In this document: positions 55,675-64,000 of the stretch, piece after piece
Numbering within the stretch: the first letter of the stretch is position 1
How the letters are laid out: each line of letters opens with the position of its first letter
NCBI RefSeq assembly: GCF_014334135.1
Contig: NZ_CP060497.1
Coordinates: forward strand, 1,116,001-1,180,000
DNA length: 64,000 bases
From: Olivibacter sp. SDN3
GTDB lineage: Bacteria; Bacteroidota; Bacteroidia; Sphingobacteriales; Sphingobacteriaceae
Direction of reading: 5' to 3'
Program-made: the position numbers and the translations under genes
The notes under the pieces: model-generated
Told to the model about the DNA's origin: nothing
Databases searched by the model: none
Seen by the model: the letters and a program-made list of their open reading frames with translations, nothing else

Positions 55675-55974
55675 CACCTTTCGTATACCGCCTGGAAATT
55701 TATTTTGTATCTAAGATCTGTGTACCCCACCTTGCCGAATGGGCATGAGTAAAAAGTTCCTTGTAAAAAGCAACCTATTTACTAAGTTTGTTGGTTCTAA
55801 ACAGAAAGGTTAAAGCGATATCATATGAACCATCTTTGCTTAAAACTTTATTTTCATCGCGCTCTGAAATGTAAATTTAAACATTTTACTCCCGGCTGAC
55901 CGATGGAGGAAACCGTGGCAACGGTTCGTGAATATTATTAAAAATTAAATAACTAACGAATAAACTATTTAGAA
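55675..55974. other. Intergenic region before the acylphosphatase gene
   Basis: 300 nt. It contains a 24-codon ORF (55739-55813, ATG to TAA, starting MGMSKKFLVKSN) of doubtful status and a small hairpin AACCGT-GGCA-ACGGTT (55911-55926) shortly before acyP. No known RNA family was recognised. Confidence 0.5.
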
Positions 55975-56247
55975 ATGAAACATACCGTTCTTATTATTCA
56001 TGGAAAAGTGCAAGGTGTTTATTTCAGAGCTGCGACCAAAGCTGTTGCCAATCAACTGGGAGTCCAGGGAATTGTGAAAAACCTTCCCGATGGGACGGTT
56101 TATATTGAAGCAGAAGGAAACGACTTCCAGCTAGAAAATCTGGTGGAATGGTGCCATGAAGGCCCTGAAAAAGCAGTCGTTGAAAAAGTTGAACAAAAAC
56201 CCGGAGAACTTAAAAACTATCGTAACTTTGAAATAGTAAAGAAATAA
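55975..56247 (+). CDS. acyP: Acylphosphatase
   Basis: 90 residues, the normal length. It has the phosphate-binding loop GKVQGVYFRAAT with the essential Arg and the conserved Asn in VKNLPDGTVYIEAEG. It hydrolyses acyl phosphates such as carbamoyl phosphate or 1,3-bisphosphoglycerate; its cellular role is uncertain. The flippase gene starts 36 nt downstream. Confidence 0.93.
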   Translation: MKHTVLIIHGKVQGVYFRAATKAVANQLGVQGIVKNLPDGTVYIEAEGNDFQLENLVEWCHEGPEKAVVEKVEQKPGELKNYRNFEIVKK

Positions 56248-56283
56248 TAAAAAGTGAGAACCCTTCTATTCTAACACAAAAGC

Positions 56284-57783
56284 TTGTCTACATTACGTAA
56301 ATTTGCGGGGCAAACCATTATTTATGGTCTGAGCACCATCATTGCCAGGTTAATAAATTTCTTATTAACTCCTTTGTTTGCATTTAAGTACAATCCCTCT
56401 ACATATGGTATTTTTGGATATATGTATAGCTGGGCTGCGATGATCAATGCACTCCTTGCCTTTGGAATGGAAACTACTTTTTTCCGCTACCTCCAAAAAA
56501 GAGCAGACATTAAAGAGAAAGTTTACAGCAATACCTTTATTATTATTCTATTCACCTCTAGTCTTTTCGTTTTATCAGTAATGGTATTTTCAAGGCAGAT
56601 AACGAGTTATTTGCAACATGAATTTTATGATAATGACCTAGGGGTATATGTTAAATACTTTGTGTTTATTCTGGTTGCCGACGCTTTAGCAGTCATTCCT
56701 TTTGCAAAAATCCGTGCAGACGGGCGCCCAGCGAGGTTCGGAATGATCAAGCTGATTAACATCATCACCTTTATTTCCTTCAACCTGTTATTTATCGTTG
56801 TTATACCGTGGATGATTGCTAAACAATTGCCTCTCGCAAGTTATTTTGTATCCTGGTATCGGGAAGGGTGGGTAGGATATGTTTTCATCTCTAACCTTAT
56901 CGCCAGTTTACTAACGCTAGTTTTACTACTCCCGGAATTATTAGCCATCAAATTAGCTGTTGACAAAACCTTAATAAGAGATATGCTGGCCTATAGCTTT
57001 CCAGTTCTAATTGCCAATTTCTCGTTCATCATCAATGAAAATCTCGACAAAGTATTGCTAAAAGCCCTATTACCGCAAGAAACAAGTGCTCGAGATGTGG
57101 GCATCTACACGCTATGTAGTAAACTTGCAGTCTTTATGAGCATATTTGTAAACGCGTTCCGCTTAGGCGCTGAACCTTTCTTTTTCAGTCAGGCGAAAGA
57201 AAAAAATGCGAAACAAACGTATGCCATTATCATGGATTACTTTGTAATTGCGCTCGCTTTAGCGGTGGTAGCACTCGTAGCTAATATAGATATTATTAAA
57301 CACTTTACCAGAGGAGGCGATGCAGCATCTCGTGCAGCCTACTGGTCTGGTCTGCATATTGTCCCCGTTCTGCTAACGGCCTACATGTTCCTAGGCATTT
57401 ATATGAGCTTATCGATTTGGTACAAACTATCTGACCAGACAAAATATGGTTTATATATATCTGGCTGCGGAGCCTTTGTAACCATTGTGTTGAACTTTTT
57501 ACTGATTCCGGTTTACGGTTATACAGCTTCGGCCTGGATAACCTTAGCGACTTATGGAAGCATGATGGTACTTTCTTATTTCTTGGGACAAAAAAAATAT
57601 CCAATTCCTTACCATACATTGAAAAATTTAACGTATATTGTATGTGCTGTTTTGATATGCTGGCTGTCTTTCAGCATATTTGACCGAAACATTTTTATCG
57701 GTAATGCTCTTTTTCTATTTTTTGTGGTTCTTACATACTTCTTGGAGAGAAAGCGATTAACAGCCTTATTAAAAAGGAGGTAA
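56284..57783 (+). CDS. Oligosaccharide flippase family protein (Wzx/MATE-like)
   Basis: 499 residues with about 14 membrane helices. The start FAGQTIIYGLSTIIARLINFLL is typical of polysaccharide and peptidoglycan-precursor flippases of the MOP superfamily. The start must be the TTG at 56284 (in-frame stop 12 nt upstream, no ATG before residue ~46). It leads a group of cell-envelope genes (TPR, DUF4292, EnvC-like). The transported glycolipid is unknown. Confidence 0.85.
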   Translation: MSTLRKFAGQTIIYGLSTIIARLINFLLTPLFAFKYNPSTYGIFGYMYSWAAMINALLAFGMETTFFRYLQKRADIKEKVYSNTFIIILFTSSLFVLSVMVFSRQITSYLQHEFYDNDLGVYVKYFVFILVADALAVIPFAKIRADGRPARFGMIKLINIITFISFNLLFIVVIPWMIAKQLPLASYFVSWYREGWVGYVFISNLIASLLTLVLLLPELLAIKLAVDKTLIRDMLAYSFPVLIANFSFIINENLDKVLLKALLPQETSARDVGIYTLCSKLAVFMSIFVNAFRLGAEPFFFSQAKEKNAKQTYAIIMDYFVIALALAVVALVANIDIIKHFTRGGDAASRAAYWSGLHIVPVLLTAYMFLGIYMSLSIWYKLSDQTKYGLYISGCGAFVTIVLNFLLIPVYGYTASAWITLATYGSMMVLSYFLGQKKYPIPYHTLKNLTYIVCAVLICWLSFSIFDRNIFIGNALFLFFVVLTYFLERKRLTALLKRR

Positions 57784-57831
57784 TAAATGGCCCAACCTTT
57801 GTACATTAAAGCTATATAAAATAAACAACGA

Positions 57832-59556
57832 ATGCATAAGAATAAAAAAACATATAAGCTCTTAGTTATTTTTTTATTGCTCTTCAGTGGTATTGCTGTT
57901 GCGCAAGATATACCGGCCGATAGTGCAAAAGTTAACGAACTTTATTACCAGGCACTAAATGAAAAAGCACAAGGTAACACGGCACAGGCCGCAAGCACCT
58001 TAGACAAGGTGTTAACACTTGACCCAAACAATGATGCCGCTTTATTTGAATTGGCACGACTGGAACTGGAGCAAAAAGATTTAGATGAAGCTGCGGCACA
58101 CGCGCAAAAAGCTGCTGAAATAAACCCCGAAAACGAATGGTACTGGATTTTATTAGCGGATATTAATAAGCAAAAAGAGAATTTTTCGGCTCTCCCTCCC
58201 ATTTTCGAAGAACTTATCCGGTTAAAACCAGAAAAGAAGGAATATCATTATGACCTTGCCTACGCTTTATTTCTAGGTGAAACGTACGACAAAGCGCTTG
58301 AAACTTACAATCATATCGAAGAAAAATTTGGCAGTGACGATAACGTCATTATTGCACGCCAAGAGATTTACCTAAAACAAAAACAACCTAAAAAGGCGAT
58401 AAGTGAACTGAGCCATTTAATAGAGAAAGAACCGGATAGCTCCAAAGGTTACGTACTTTTGGCTAATTTATATTTAAAAATGAATAAGCCAAAAGATGCG
58501 CTGAAAATATTGGATGAAGGCCATGAACATATTCCTGGAGACCCTTATATTTCATTAAGCAAAGCAGATGCTTACCATAGTCTAAAAGATGAAAAGAAAT
58601 CCACCCAGGAGTTAAAGTTAGCTTTTGCCAGCGAGCAGATGGACCTTGAAAGTAAAACGCGCCTTCTGATCAGCCTAATGTCTGACCCAGATAGCAAGGA
58701 ATTGGCTCCAACTGTATTAGATCTGGCAGAAATGCTTACAATGAATTATCCTACAGAGGCACGAGCCTTTGCACTTTACGGAGATCTACTAGCTCAACAG
58801 CAACAGTTGAAGGAGGCTAGGACGCAATATTTAAAAGCTATTGACATCAACGGTCGTATTAACGGTATATGGGAGCAGTTATTGCAAATAGAGCTTTCTC
58901 TTGGCATGAGTAAAGAAGCTTTAGCGCATGCTTACAAAGCTTCCGCACTTTTCCCTCAGCAGCCACTCACCCAGTTCTTTTCCGGACATGCCTTTTTAAT
59001 GGAAAAAAAATACACAGATGCCAGAGAATGTTTCGAAGCTGCGTTAAACTATGCGGAAGAAAACAACACCCCCTTATTAACACAGGTATATAGTAGCTTG
59101 GGCGACACCTATCATGCGCTCAACATGGCTGCGGAGTCAGATCAGGCCTACCAGGAGGCATTGTTGATCGATAGTAATAACGTAGGTACGTTAAATAATT
59201 ATGCTTATTATCTCTCCCTAAGGAAAGATAATTTAGAGGAAGCTGCCCGGATGTCTAAAAAGTCAAACGAATTAGATCCAAACAACCCTACTTTTCAGGA
59301 CACCTACGCCTGGGTACTCTTTCAACAGGGAAATTATCAGGAAGCTTTGGTCTGGATAGAGAAAGCAATAGCGAATTCTCCCGAAACAGAAGTATCTTCT
59401 GCATTACTGGATCACTATGGAGACATCTTATTTAAGTTGGGCGAAATAGAAAAGGCTGTTGCACAATGGAAGGCAGCAAAGGTTGCAGCCGAAAATATGG
59501 GAGAAAATGTCGAATTGCTATCCAAAAAAATTGATGCCAAGAAATATCTGGATTAA
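57832..59556 (+). CDS. Exported TPR-repeat protein
   Basis: 574 residues with a signal peptide (about 1-24, ending VAQ) and at least ten tetratricopeptide repeats along the whole mature chain, for example DAALFELARLELEQKDLDEA and GTLNNYAYYLSLRKDNLEEA. It is probably a periplasmic or outer-membrane-associated scaffold. Its end overlaps the DUF4292 lipoprotein gene by 23 nt. That arrangement recurs in the phylum, and the two products probably work together. Confidence 0.88.
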   Translation: MHKNKKTYKLLVIFLLLFSGIAVAQDIPADSAKVNELYYQALNEKAQGNTAQAASTLDKVLTLDPNNDAALFELARLELEQKDLDEAAAHAQKAAEINPENEWYWILLADINKQKENFSALPPIFEELIRLKPEKKEYHYDLAYALFLGETYDKALETYNHIEEKFGSDDNVIIARQEIYLKQKQPKKAISELSHLIEKEPDSSKGYVLLANLYLKMNKPKDALKILDEGHEHIPGDPYISLSKADAYHSLKDEKKSTQELKLAFASEQMDLESKTRLLISLMSDPDSKELAPTVLDLAEMLTMNYPTEARAFALYGDLLAQQQQLKEARTQYLKAIDINGRINGIWEQLLQIELSLGMSKEALAHAYKASALFPQQPLTQFFSGHAFLMEKKYTDARECFEAALNYAEENNTPLLTQVYSSLGDTYHALNMAAESDQAYQEALLIDSNNVGTLNNYAYYLSLRKDNLEEAARMSKKSNELDPNNPTFQDTYAWVLFQQGNYQEALVWIEKAIANSPETEVSSALLDHYGDILFKLGEIEKAVAQWKAAKVAAENMGENVELLSKKIDAKKYLD

Positions 59557-60322
59557 CGCTGTTAAGTATACGTTCTACATGTCATTACTTCTTGCGCTAT
59601 CTTCATGCAAAAGTAAACGCTTAGTTGTAGAAAAACCGTTACCTGGAAAAACTATTGCCAGCAATAGGGTATTAAACGGTATACAGGAACACGAGTTAAA
59701 TTTCAATACGTTTAATGCAAGGGGAAAATCATCATTGATGCTGAACAGGGACAGCTATGATGCCACGCTAAACATTAAGATAAAAAATGCACAGCGCATT
59801 TGGATTTCGGTAACTACAATCTTCGGCATCGAAGCGGCGCGGGTGCTCATTACTCCTGAAAGACTGAAAGTCATGAACCGGTTAAATGGTACCTTCATCG
59901 ATCAACCTTTTCGTTATATACATCAGTTTGCTTCAGACGAAATTACGTTTGACAACCTTCAGTCGATTATCGTTGGCAATATGTTTAACCAGGCTTTAAA
60001 TTATAGTGATAATGCCGAAAAAAACAACATTGGATATCTCTTAAACGGCATTATTAACAATTTAAACTTTGAAATACAGACCAACGAAGATTTCAAAACA
60101 GTAAGCCATACGCTACGAGGCTTGGCAGGCAATCAATACATTACAACAAATTATTCAGACTTCACTACCGTCAATAAGCAGCTTGTTGCCAGAACGATGC
60201 ACCTCAATGCGGCATCGACGACAGTTAATCTCGAAATGCAGTTAAAATATAACCGTATTACGCTGAACGAGGTCCTTGAAATGCCTTTTAGTATTCCTGC
60301 TAAATATAAAGAAATAAAATAA
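59534..60322 (+). CDS. DUF4292-type lipoprotein
   Basis: About 262 residues from the ATG at 59534, with a lipoprotein signal and lipobox LSSC (Cys25). The body (FNARGKSSLMLNRDSYDATLNIKI, FGIEAARVLITPERLKVMNR) fits DUF4292. The predicted LolA/LolB-like beta fold suggests a lipid- or lipoprotein-binding function, but this is inference from fold resemblance. It starts inside the end of the TPR gene and is followed 125 nt later by the EnvC-like gene. Confidence 0.8.
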   Translation: MPRNIWINAVKYTFYMSLLLALSSCKSKRLVVEKPLPGKTIASNRVLNGIQEHELNFNTFNARGKSSLMLNRDSYDATLNIKIKNAQRIWISVTTIFGIEAARVLITPERLKVMNRLNGTFIDQPFRYIHQFASDEITFDNLQSIIVGNMFNQALNYSDNAEKNNIGYLLNGIINNLNFEIQTNEDFKTVSHTLRGLAGNQYITTNYSDFTTVNKQLVARTMHLNAASTTVNLEMQLKYNRITLNEVLEMPFSIPAKYKEIK

Positions 60323-60447
60323 CCAACGTAAATACCATCACCTATTTTTTTAAGAGTTCGATAATATTTTATACATTCGTTGGCAATAAATCTGTTAATA
60401 TCACGATGTAATTTATGGCATCTGCCAAAAGATTTAAGGAAGAGAGC

Positions 60448-61731
60448 ATGATTCGGGTAAAGTCAATATTCTGCATACTAATTTTGTCATGTATAGCCTT
60501 TACGGTAAAGGCGCAGTCGAGTGCACAGTTAAAAAAACAACGGGAAGCATTAACTCGTGAAATCGAATTGCTCAATAAGACATTACAATCCACTTCAAAA
60601 GATAAGTCATTATCGTTAAAGCAAGTCAATGCTTTAAATGCGCAAATCAATCTCCGGGTAAAAAAAATCAATACCATCAGCAGTGAGGTTAACCTCATAG
60701 ATAAGCAGATTCAGAACAACACCAATAACATCCGATCGTTACAAGCAGAGCTAACTAAACTAAAAAGAGGTTACGGTGCGATGGTACAATTTGCCTTCCG
60801 TAATCAAAGTGCTTACAATAAGTTGATGTTTATTTTTGCTTCCAATGATTTCAATCAAGCCTACAAACGGCTGAAGTATTTGCAGCAATTTAGTGACTCA
60901 CGTAAGAAACAGGCCCAGGAAATAGAAAATACACAAAAAACTTTAGAGCAAAAAATCGCAGAATTAGCAGGCAATAAAAAGGAAAAGGTCGCATTGCTTT
61001 CTGATCAGGAAAACGAGAAAAAAGCTTTAGACGGTCAGAAAAGTGTTAAATCCAAAGCGCTGAATGATTTAACACAAAAAGAAAAACAATATAAACAGGA
61101 GCTGACCAAAAAGCAACAGGAAGATGCGCGGCTAGCTAGAGCAATTCAGGCAGCCATCCGTAAAGAAATTGAAGAAGCACGACGCCTGGCGGAAGAAGAA
61201 GCACGACGTAAAGCGGCTGAAGAAGCCAAGAAAAACCCAACAGCAAAAGCTCCTGAAAAAACGGCCGTAGCCAAAACCACTGATAAGGAGGCGCTCTTAT
61301 CAACTCCTGAAGCTGCAAAACTAGCTGCAGACTTTACTGGAAATCGTGGTAAGTTACCGTGGCCGGTAGCGTCCGGCTCCATTACACAGGGCTACGGTCA
61401 GTATACGTATGGAAAAGGTGTAAAAGTGAATAGCAATGGATTAACCATACGAACTGCCGCCGGAACACAGGTTCGGGCGGTTTTTGACGGCATAGTAACC
61501 AATGTTATCCAAATGCAAAACCAATATACGGTATTGATCAAACATGGTAATTATTTCACCGTATATCAGAATCTCAAAAATGTTACCGTTTCCAGAAACC
61601 AACGAGTAACTGTTAAACAAGCTATTGGCACTGTAGCAGTGGATGCGACTGAAGGCACTTCTGACCTGCATTTCGAGATTTGGCAAGGAGCTTCTCCGAT
61701 TAATCCAAGTAGCTGGCTTGCCGGCAATTGA
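60448..61731 (+). CDS. EnvC-like murein hydrolase activator (coiled coil + degenerate LytM)
   Basis: About 427 residues from the ATG at 60448, which puts the signal peptide (ending VKAQ) at the N-terminus; the upstream ATG at 60415 would bury it. A long coiled coil with a Lys/Glu/Ala-rich second helix (to about 280) leads to a C-terminal M23/LytM domain. The peptidase's zinc ligands are mostly lost: the first His and Asp are replaced near VKVNSNGLTI, and only one His remains in SDLHFEI. It therefore probably activates amidases, as EnvC and NlpD do, and does not cut murein. Confidence 0.88.
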   Translation: MIRVKSIFCILILSCIAFTVKAQSSAQLKKQREALTREIELLNKTLQSTSKDKSLSLKQVNALNAQINLRVKKINTISSEVNLIDKQIQNNTNNIRSLQAELTKLKRGYGAMVQFAFRNQSAYNKLMFIFASNDFNQAYKRLKYLQQFSDSRKKQAQEIENTQKTLEQKIAELAGNKKEKVALLSDQENEKKALDGQKSVKSKALNDLTQKEKQYKQELTKKQQEDARLARAIQAAIRKEIEEARRLAEEEARRKAAEEAKKNPTAKAPEKTAVAKTTDKEALLSTPEAAKLAADFTGNRGKLPWPVASGSITQGYGQYTYGKGVKVNSNGLTIRTAAGTQVRAVFDGIVTNVIQMQNQYTVLIKHGNYFTVYQNLKNVTVSRNQRVTVKQAIGTVAVDATEGTSDLHFEIWQGASPINPSSWLAGN

Positions 61732-61778
61732 TAGAAAACAAGCAGTATGAATAAATTGTATATGTTAGCTATTTTATC

Positions 61779-61786
61779 TAAGTTTG
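61779..61786 (+). promoter_or_regulatory. -7 element of tatA
   Basis: TAAGTTTG matches TAnnTTTG, 85 nt before the tatA ATG. Confidence 0.5.
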
Positions 61787-61871
61787 TAAACTAGCTATGA
61801 AATAATTACGTAGATATACTGAAAAAAATAGGATACTAAAATAGATTGGAAAGATTTTTAAATATTGAATT

Positions 61872-62060
61872 ATGTTAAACACAGTTTTATTGGCTATGAT
61901 TGGTGGGCCTGAGATAGCAATTATCGTACTTGCCTTGTTGTTGTTGTTTGGAGGGAAAAAAATTCCTGAGCTAATGCGAGGGCTAGGTAGAGGAGTGCGT
62001 GAGTTTAAAGAGGGGCAGGCCGGAACAGCAAAAGATGATGCTAAAGAAGAACAGCAATAA
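61872..62060 (+). CDS. tatA: Twin-arginine translocase subunit TatA
   Basis: 62 residues. A short N-terminal membrane helix (EIAIIVLALLLLF), the hallmark FGGKKIPELMRGLGRGVREFK hinge and amphipathic helix, and an acidic tail are all visible. TatA multimerises to form the passage for folded proteins with twin-arginine signals. TatC is not in the window. Its presence makes the Tat-like signal on UreC meaningful. A terminator follows. Confidence 0.93.
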   Translation: MLNTVLLAMIGGPEIAIIVLALLLLFGGKKIPELMRGLGRGVREFKEGQAGTAKDDAKEEQQ

Positions 62061-62096
62061 GGCGATCTCTTTCTTTACATACAAAAAAGAAATTTG

Positions 62097-62139
62097 AAGC
62101 CACTAAAGGACAACAAATGTTTGTTCTTTAGTGGCTTTT
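62097..62139 (+). terminator. Rho-independent terminator of tatA
   Basis: AAGCCACTAAAGGACAA pairs with TTGTTCTTTAGTGGCTT (one G-U pair) and is followed by a short T run. It lies about 35 nt after the stop. Confidence 0.88.
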
Positions 62140-62316
62140 ACTCTTTAACTTTAAAAAAAAACACCGAAACATAATAATATGTAAAGGTTAAGCGTTGTTT
62201 AAATTAATGTATCAACATCTAACAAGTGCTTAGCAAGCAGCATTTTAACCTTGTAAGCAAGTGTTTATAGACGTAAAAAAAATTGGTTTGAAATCAACAA
62301 CCTATACTAAAAAGAC

Positions 62317-63699
62317 ATGATATTAAAAAAAGTATCGGCTCTTGCCGTTAGTGTATTGTTTTGTGTTCAATTAACACAGGCAAACAGTCTTTCAAATAGG
62401 GACGGAAAGAATTATTCGGCTGCTGAAAAAGACAGTATAGAAAAAGAAACCGCGGTTATACGCGATCCTTCATGGCATCTCTCTCCACAGAATATCAGAA
62501 AGAATTTAGACACTTTACAAACGGTCGTCCCGCTCACCTATAATAACTTTGTGCAATCTTATATCGACGCTTACACCTCACAACGTTATAAGAACCATCT
62601 TTCAAAAATGATGGGTTTAGCGCAATATTATTTCCCAATATATGAACGCGTATTTGCAGAGGTTGACTTACCTACAGAAATAAAATATTTATCCATTATT
62701 GAGTCGGCACTTAATCCGCATGCCGTTTCCCGCGTTGGCGCCACAGGCCCATGGCAGTTCATGTTTGCAACCGCAAAATCCTTTAACTTAAATATAGACA
62801 ATTATGTCGATGAGCGGAAAGACCCGTATGCAGCTTCCTATGCCGCGGCAGCTTACCTGAAAGATGCATACGAGGAGTTTGGAGACTGGCAACTGGCAAT
62901 TGCGTCCTATAATTGCGGGAAAGGAAACGTTGCACGAGCTATACAACGTTCGGGTCTAAGTAAACCAGACTTTTGGTCGATCAGAAATTACTTGCCTCGG
63001 GAAACCAGAAATTATGTCCCTGCTTATATCGCAATGACTTATGTACTGAGCAATGCCGAGGCACTTGGTCTGGCCCCCTATGCAGCAGATTTTCTCGCAG
63101 ATAAGGAAGGTACCGACGTTATTTTAATTGATAAATTCATCCCTTTAGCTGGTGTGGCAGAAGCATTGGAACTCGATCTAAACACCTTGGCAACATTAAA
63201 CCCGGCTTATAAAAAGAATATTATCAATGGCAGTCCTGATTCTCCTAAACGTTTAATTGTTCCCGCTGTAGATAAAACGGCTTATGCAAGCTTATATGCT
63301 GCGTTAAACAACCCTACAAATGCGCCAGTCCGGGTAATGACAGCATCAAACACCGATTCAAAACCCATCTATCATACTGTCCGCAGAGGAGAAAGTTTGG
63401 GCCTTATAGCGAACAAATATCGGGTAGAGATCCAAGACTTGCGGGTTTGGAACCAGTTAAAAAAGAACACTATCGTTCCCGGACAGCGATTGAAAATATC
63501 CCAACCAAATCAAAATTCCTCACAATCACCTAGAAAATCGACTGTTAATTACGTTACTTATAAAGTAAAACGAGGAGACACACTTTCAGGTATAGCCAAA
63601 AAGCATAGAGGCGCAACTGTGCAAAACATAAAAGCGATGAATAACATCAGAACGAGTTCCATTAAACCCGGAATGACATTAAAGATAAACCAACTTTAG
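62317..63699 (+). CDS. mltD: MltD-like lytic transglycosylase with two LysM domains
   Basis: 460 residues: signal peptide (about 1-22), an SLT domain with catalytic Glu in LSIIESALNPHAVS and the following GATGPWQFM and ASYNCGKGNVARA. Two C-terminal LysM repeats bind peptidoglycan (YHTVRRGESLGLIANKYR and YKVKRGDTLSGIAKKHR). It cleaves the glycan backbone to form 1,6-anhydro-MurNAc ends in the periplasm. The domain order matches MltD. Confidence 0.92.
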   Translation: MILKKVSALAVSVLFCVQLTQANSLSNRDGKNYSAAEKDSIEKETAVIRDPSWHLSPQNIRKNLDTLQTVVPLTYNNFVQSYIDAYTSQRYKNHLSKMMGLAQYYFPIYERVFAEVDLPTEIKYLSIIESALNPHAVSRVGATGPWQFMFATAKSFNLNIDNYVDERKDPYAASYAAAAYLKDAYEEFGDWQLAIASYNCGKGNVARAIQRSGLSKPDFWSIRNYLPRETRNYVPAYIAMTYVLSNAEALGLAPYAADFLADKEGTDVILIDKFIPLAGVAEALELDLNTLATLNPAYKKNIINGSPDSPKRLIVPAVDKTAYASLYAALNNPTNAPVRVMTASNTDSKPIYHTVRRGESLGLIANKYRVEIQDLRVWNQLKKNTIVPGQRLKISQPNQNSSQSPRKSTVNYVTYKVKRGDTLSGIAKKHRGATVQNIKAMNNIRTSSIKPGMTLKINQL

Positions 63700-63711
63700 G
63701 CTTAGAAAAGT

Positions 63712-63762
63712 AAAGCATTAGATTTTAACAGATTGGTTATTGACTGTAAAATCTAATGCTTT
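63712..63762. terminator. Bidirectional terminator after the MltD-like gene
   Basis: Perfect 16-bp arms AAAGCATTAGATTTTA / TAAAATCTAATGCTTT with a 19-nt loop that can pair further. It separates the convergent transglycosylase and phosphoribosyltransferase genes. Confidence 0.8.
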
Positions 63763-63795
63763 GTGTTTCAAGAAAAATACAAGGATTTTTTTCTA

Positions 63796-64000
63796 TTAAT
63801 GCAGGTATGTCGCGTCCCCTTCGTCTTTAAAGCCCTCTAGGGTAACCGATACATGTTCATTTAATATCGTTGACAGCTTCAATCCGGAATAATCGCTCAC
63901 CACTGGAAATTTATGATGGCTCCGGTCTATTAAAACTGCTGTGCGCATTTTCTTCAGAGGAACGTTTAGAAATACGCCTAATCCGTATGCCAATGTGCGA
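63796..64000 (-). CDS. PyrR-like phosphoribosyltransferase, 5' part beyond the window
   Basis: The last 67 or so residues of a protein whose frame stays open to the window edge; the TTG at 63993 is internal. The visible part (KKMRTAVLIDRSHHKFPVVSDYSG, then a strand ending VSVTLEG) matches the C-terminus of PyrR-type phosphoribosyltransferases, where VLVDRGHRELPIRADY stands. The PRPP-binding loop lies outside. Nucleotide salvage or pyrimidine control is the family's role; the exact function cannot be stated. Confidence 0.8.
   Translation of the reverse strand, partial: RTLAYGLGVFLNVPLKKMRTAVLIDRSHHKFPVVSDYSGLKLSTILNEHVSVTLEGFKDEGDATYLH

Overview
The window is chromosomal DNA from a Bacteroidota bacterium, most likely of the order Sphingobacteriales (Pedobacter/Sphingobacterium/Olivibacter-like). 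The evidence is AT-rich sequence without Shine-Dalgarno sites, repeated Bacteroidota-type -7 promoter elements (TAnnTTTG), a short ~938-residue CarB, a 29-residue COX24/mS38-like protein beside HU and RNase G, PdeM next to a ligase-associated helicase, and the TPR / DUF4292 / EnvC-like / TatA / LysM-transglycosylase gene order. No rRNA, tRNA, CRISPR array, phage or insertion sequence was recognised. The first gene (helicase) and the last (phosphoribosyltransferase) are cut by the window edges.

Layout. 1-2.9 kb: DNA-damage helicase and PdeM nuclease, then a small exported protein. 3.2-9.6 kb: a signalling cluster of response-regulator/kinase, a giant NIT-GAF-kinase-triple-receiver hybrid, a lone receiver and a CheR methyltransferase without CheB. 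9.8-11.8 kb: polyprenyl diphosphate synthase and a TerC-type exporter. 11.8-13.0 kb: nicotinamide riboside uptake and kinase genes (minus strand). 13.2-16.0 kb: carB, then a pair of 77-bp repeats. 16.4-22.8 kb: a drug-efflux operon whose RND pump is fused in frame to its outer-membrane factor. 22.8-31.1 kb: housekeeping genes (radA, rng, COX24-like, TPR, HU, mutY, ssb, aspS).

31.4-47.6 kb is an accessory nickel/urease block set between aspS and dxs. It holds a two-component system, an outer-membrane porin, ureABC, ureE, ureF, ureG, ureD, hypA, hypB and a second ureE. Facing these is a five-gene FecBCD-type ABC importer / GNAT / TonB-dependent receptor operon. I infer that the importer and receptor bring in nickel or a nickel chelate, HypAB and UreEFGD load it, and urease uses it. 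The outstanding feature is UreC. Its entire family sequence is displaced by exactly 49 residues behind an extension that looks like a twin-arginine signal (SRRKWIK motif, hydrophobic stretch, ALA cleavage site). That predicts a folded, nickel-loaded urease exported by Tat, or anchored at the membrane, instead of the usual cytoplasmic enzyme. A tatA gene lies in the same window.

47.6-64 kb is housekeeping again: dxs, scpA, glyA, comF, rlmN, an amidohydrolase, acylphosphatase, a polysaccharide flippase, TPR, DUF4292, an EnvC-like activator, tatA, an MltD-like transglycosylase and a PyrR-like fragment. Several genes have a TAnnTTTG element exactly 4 nt before the start codon, which implies leaderless mRNAs and also settles the start codons of scpA and rlmN.
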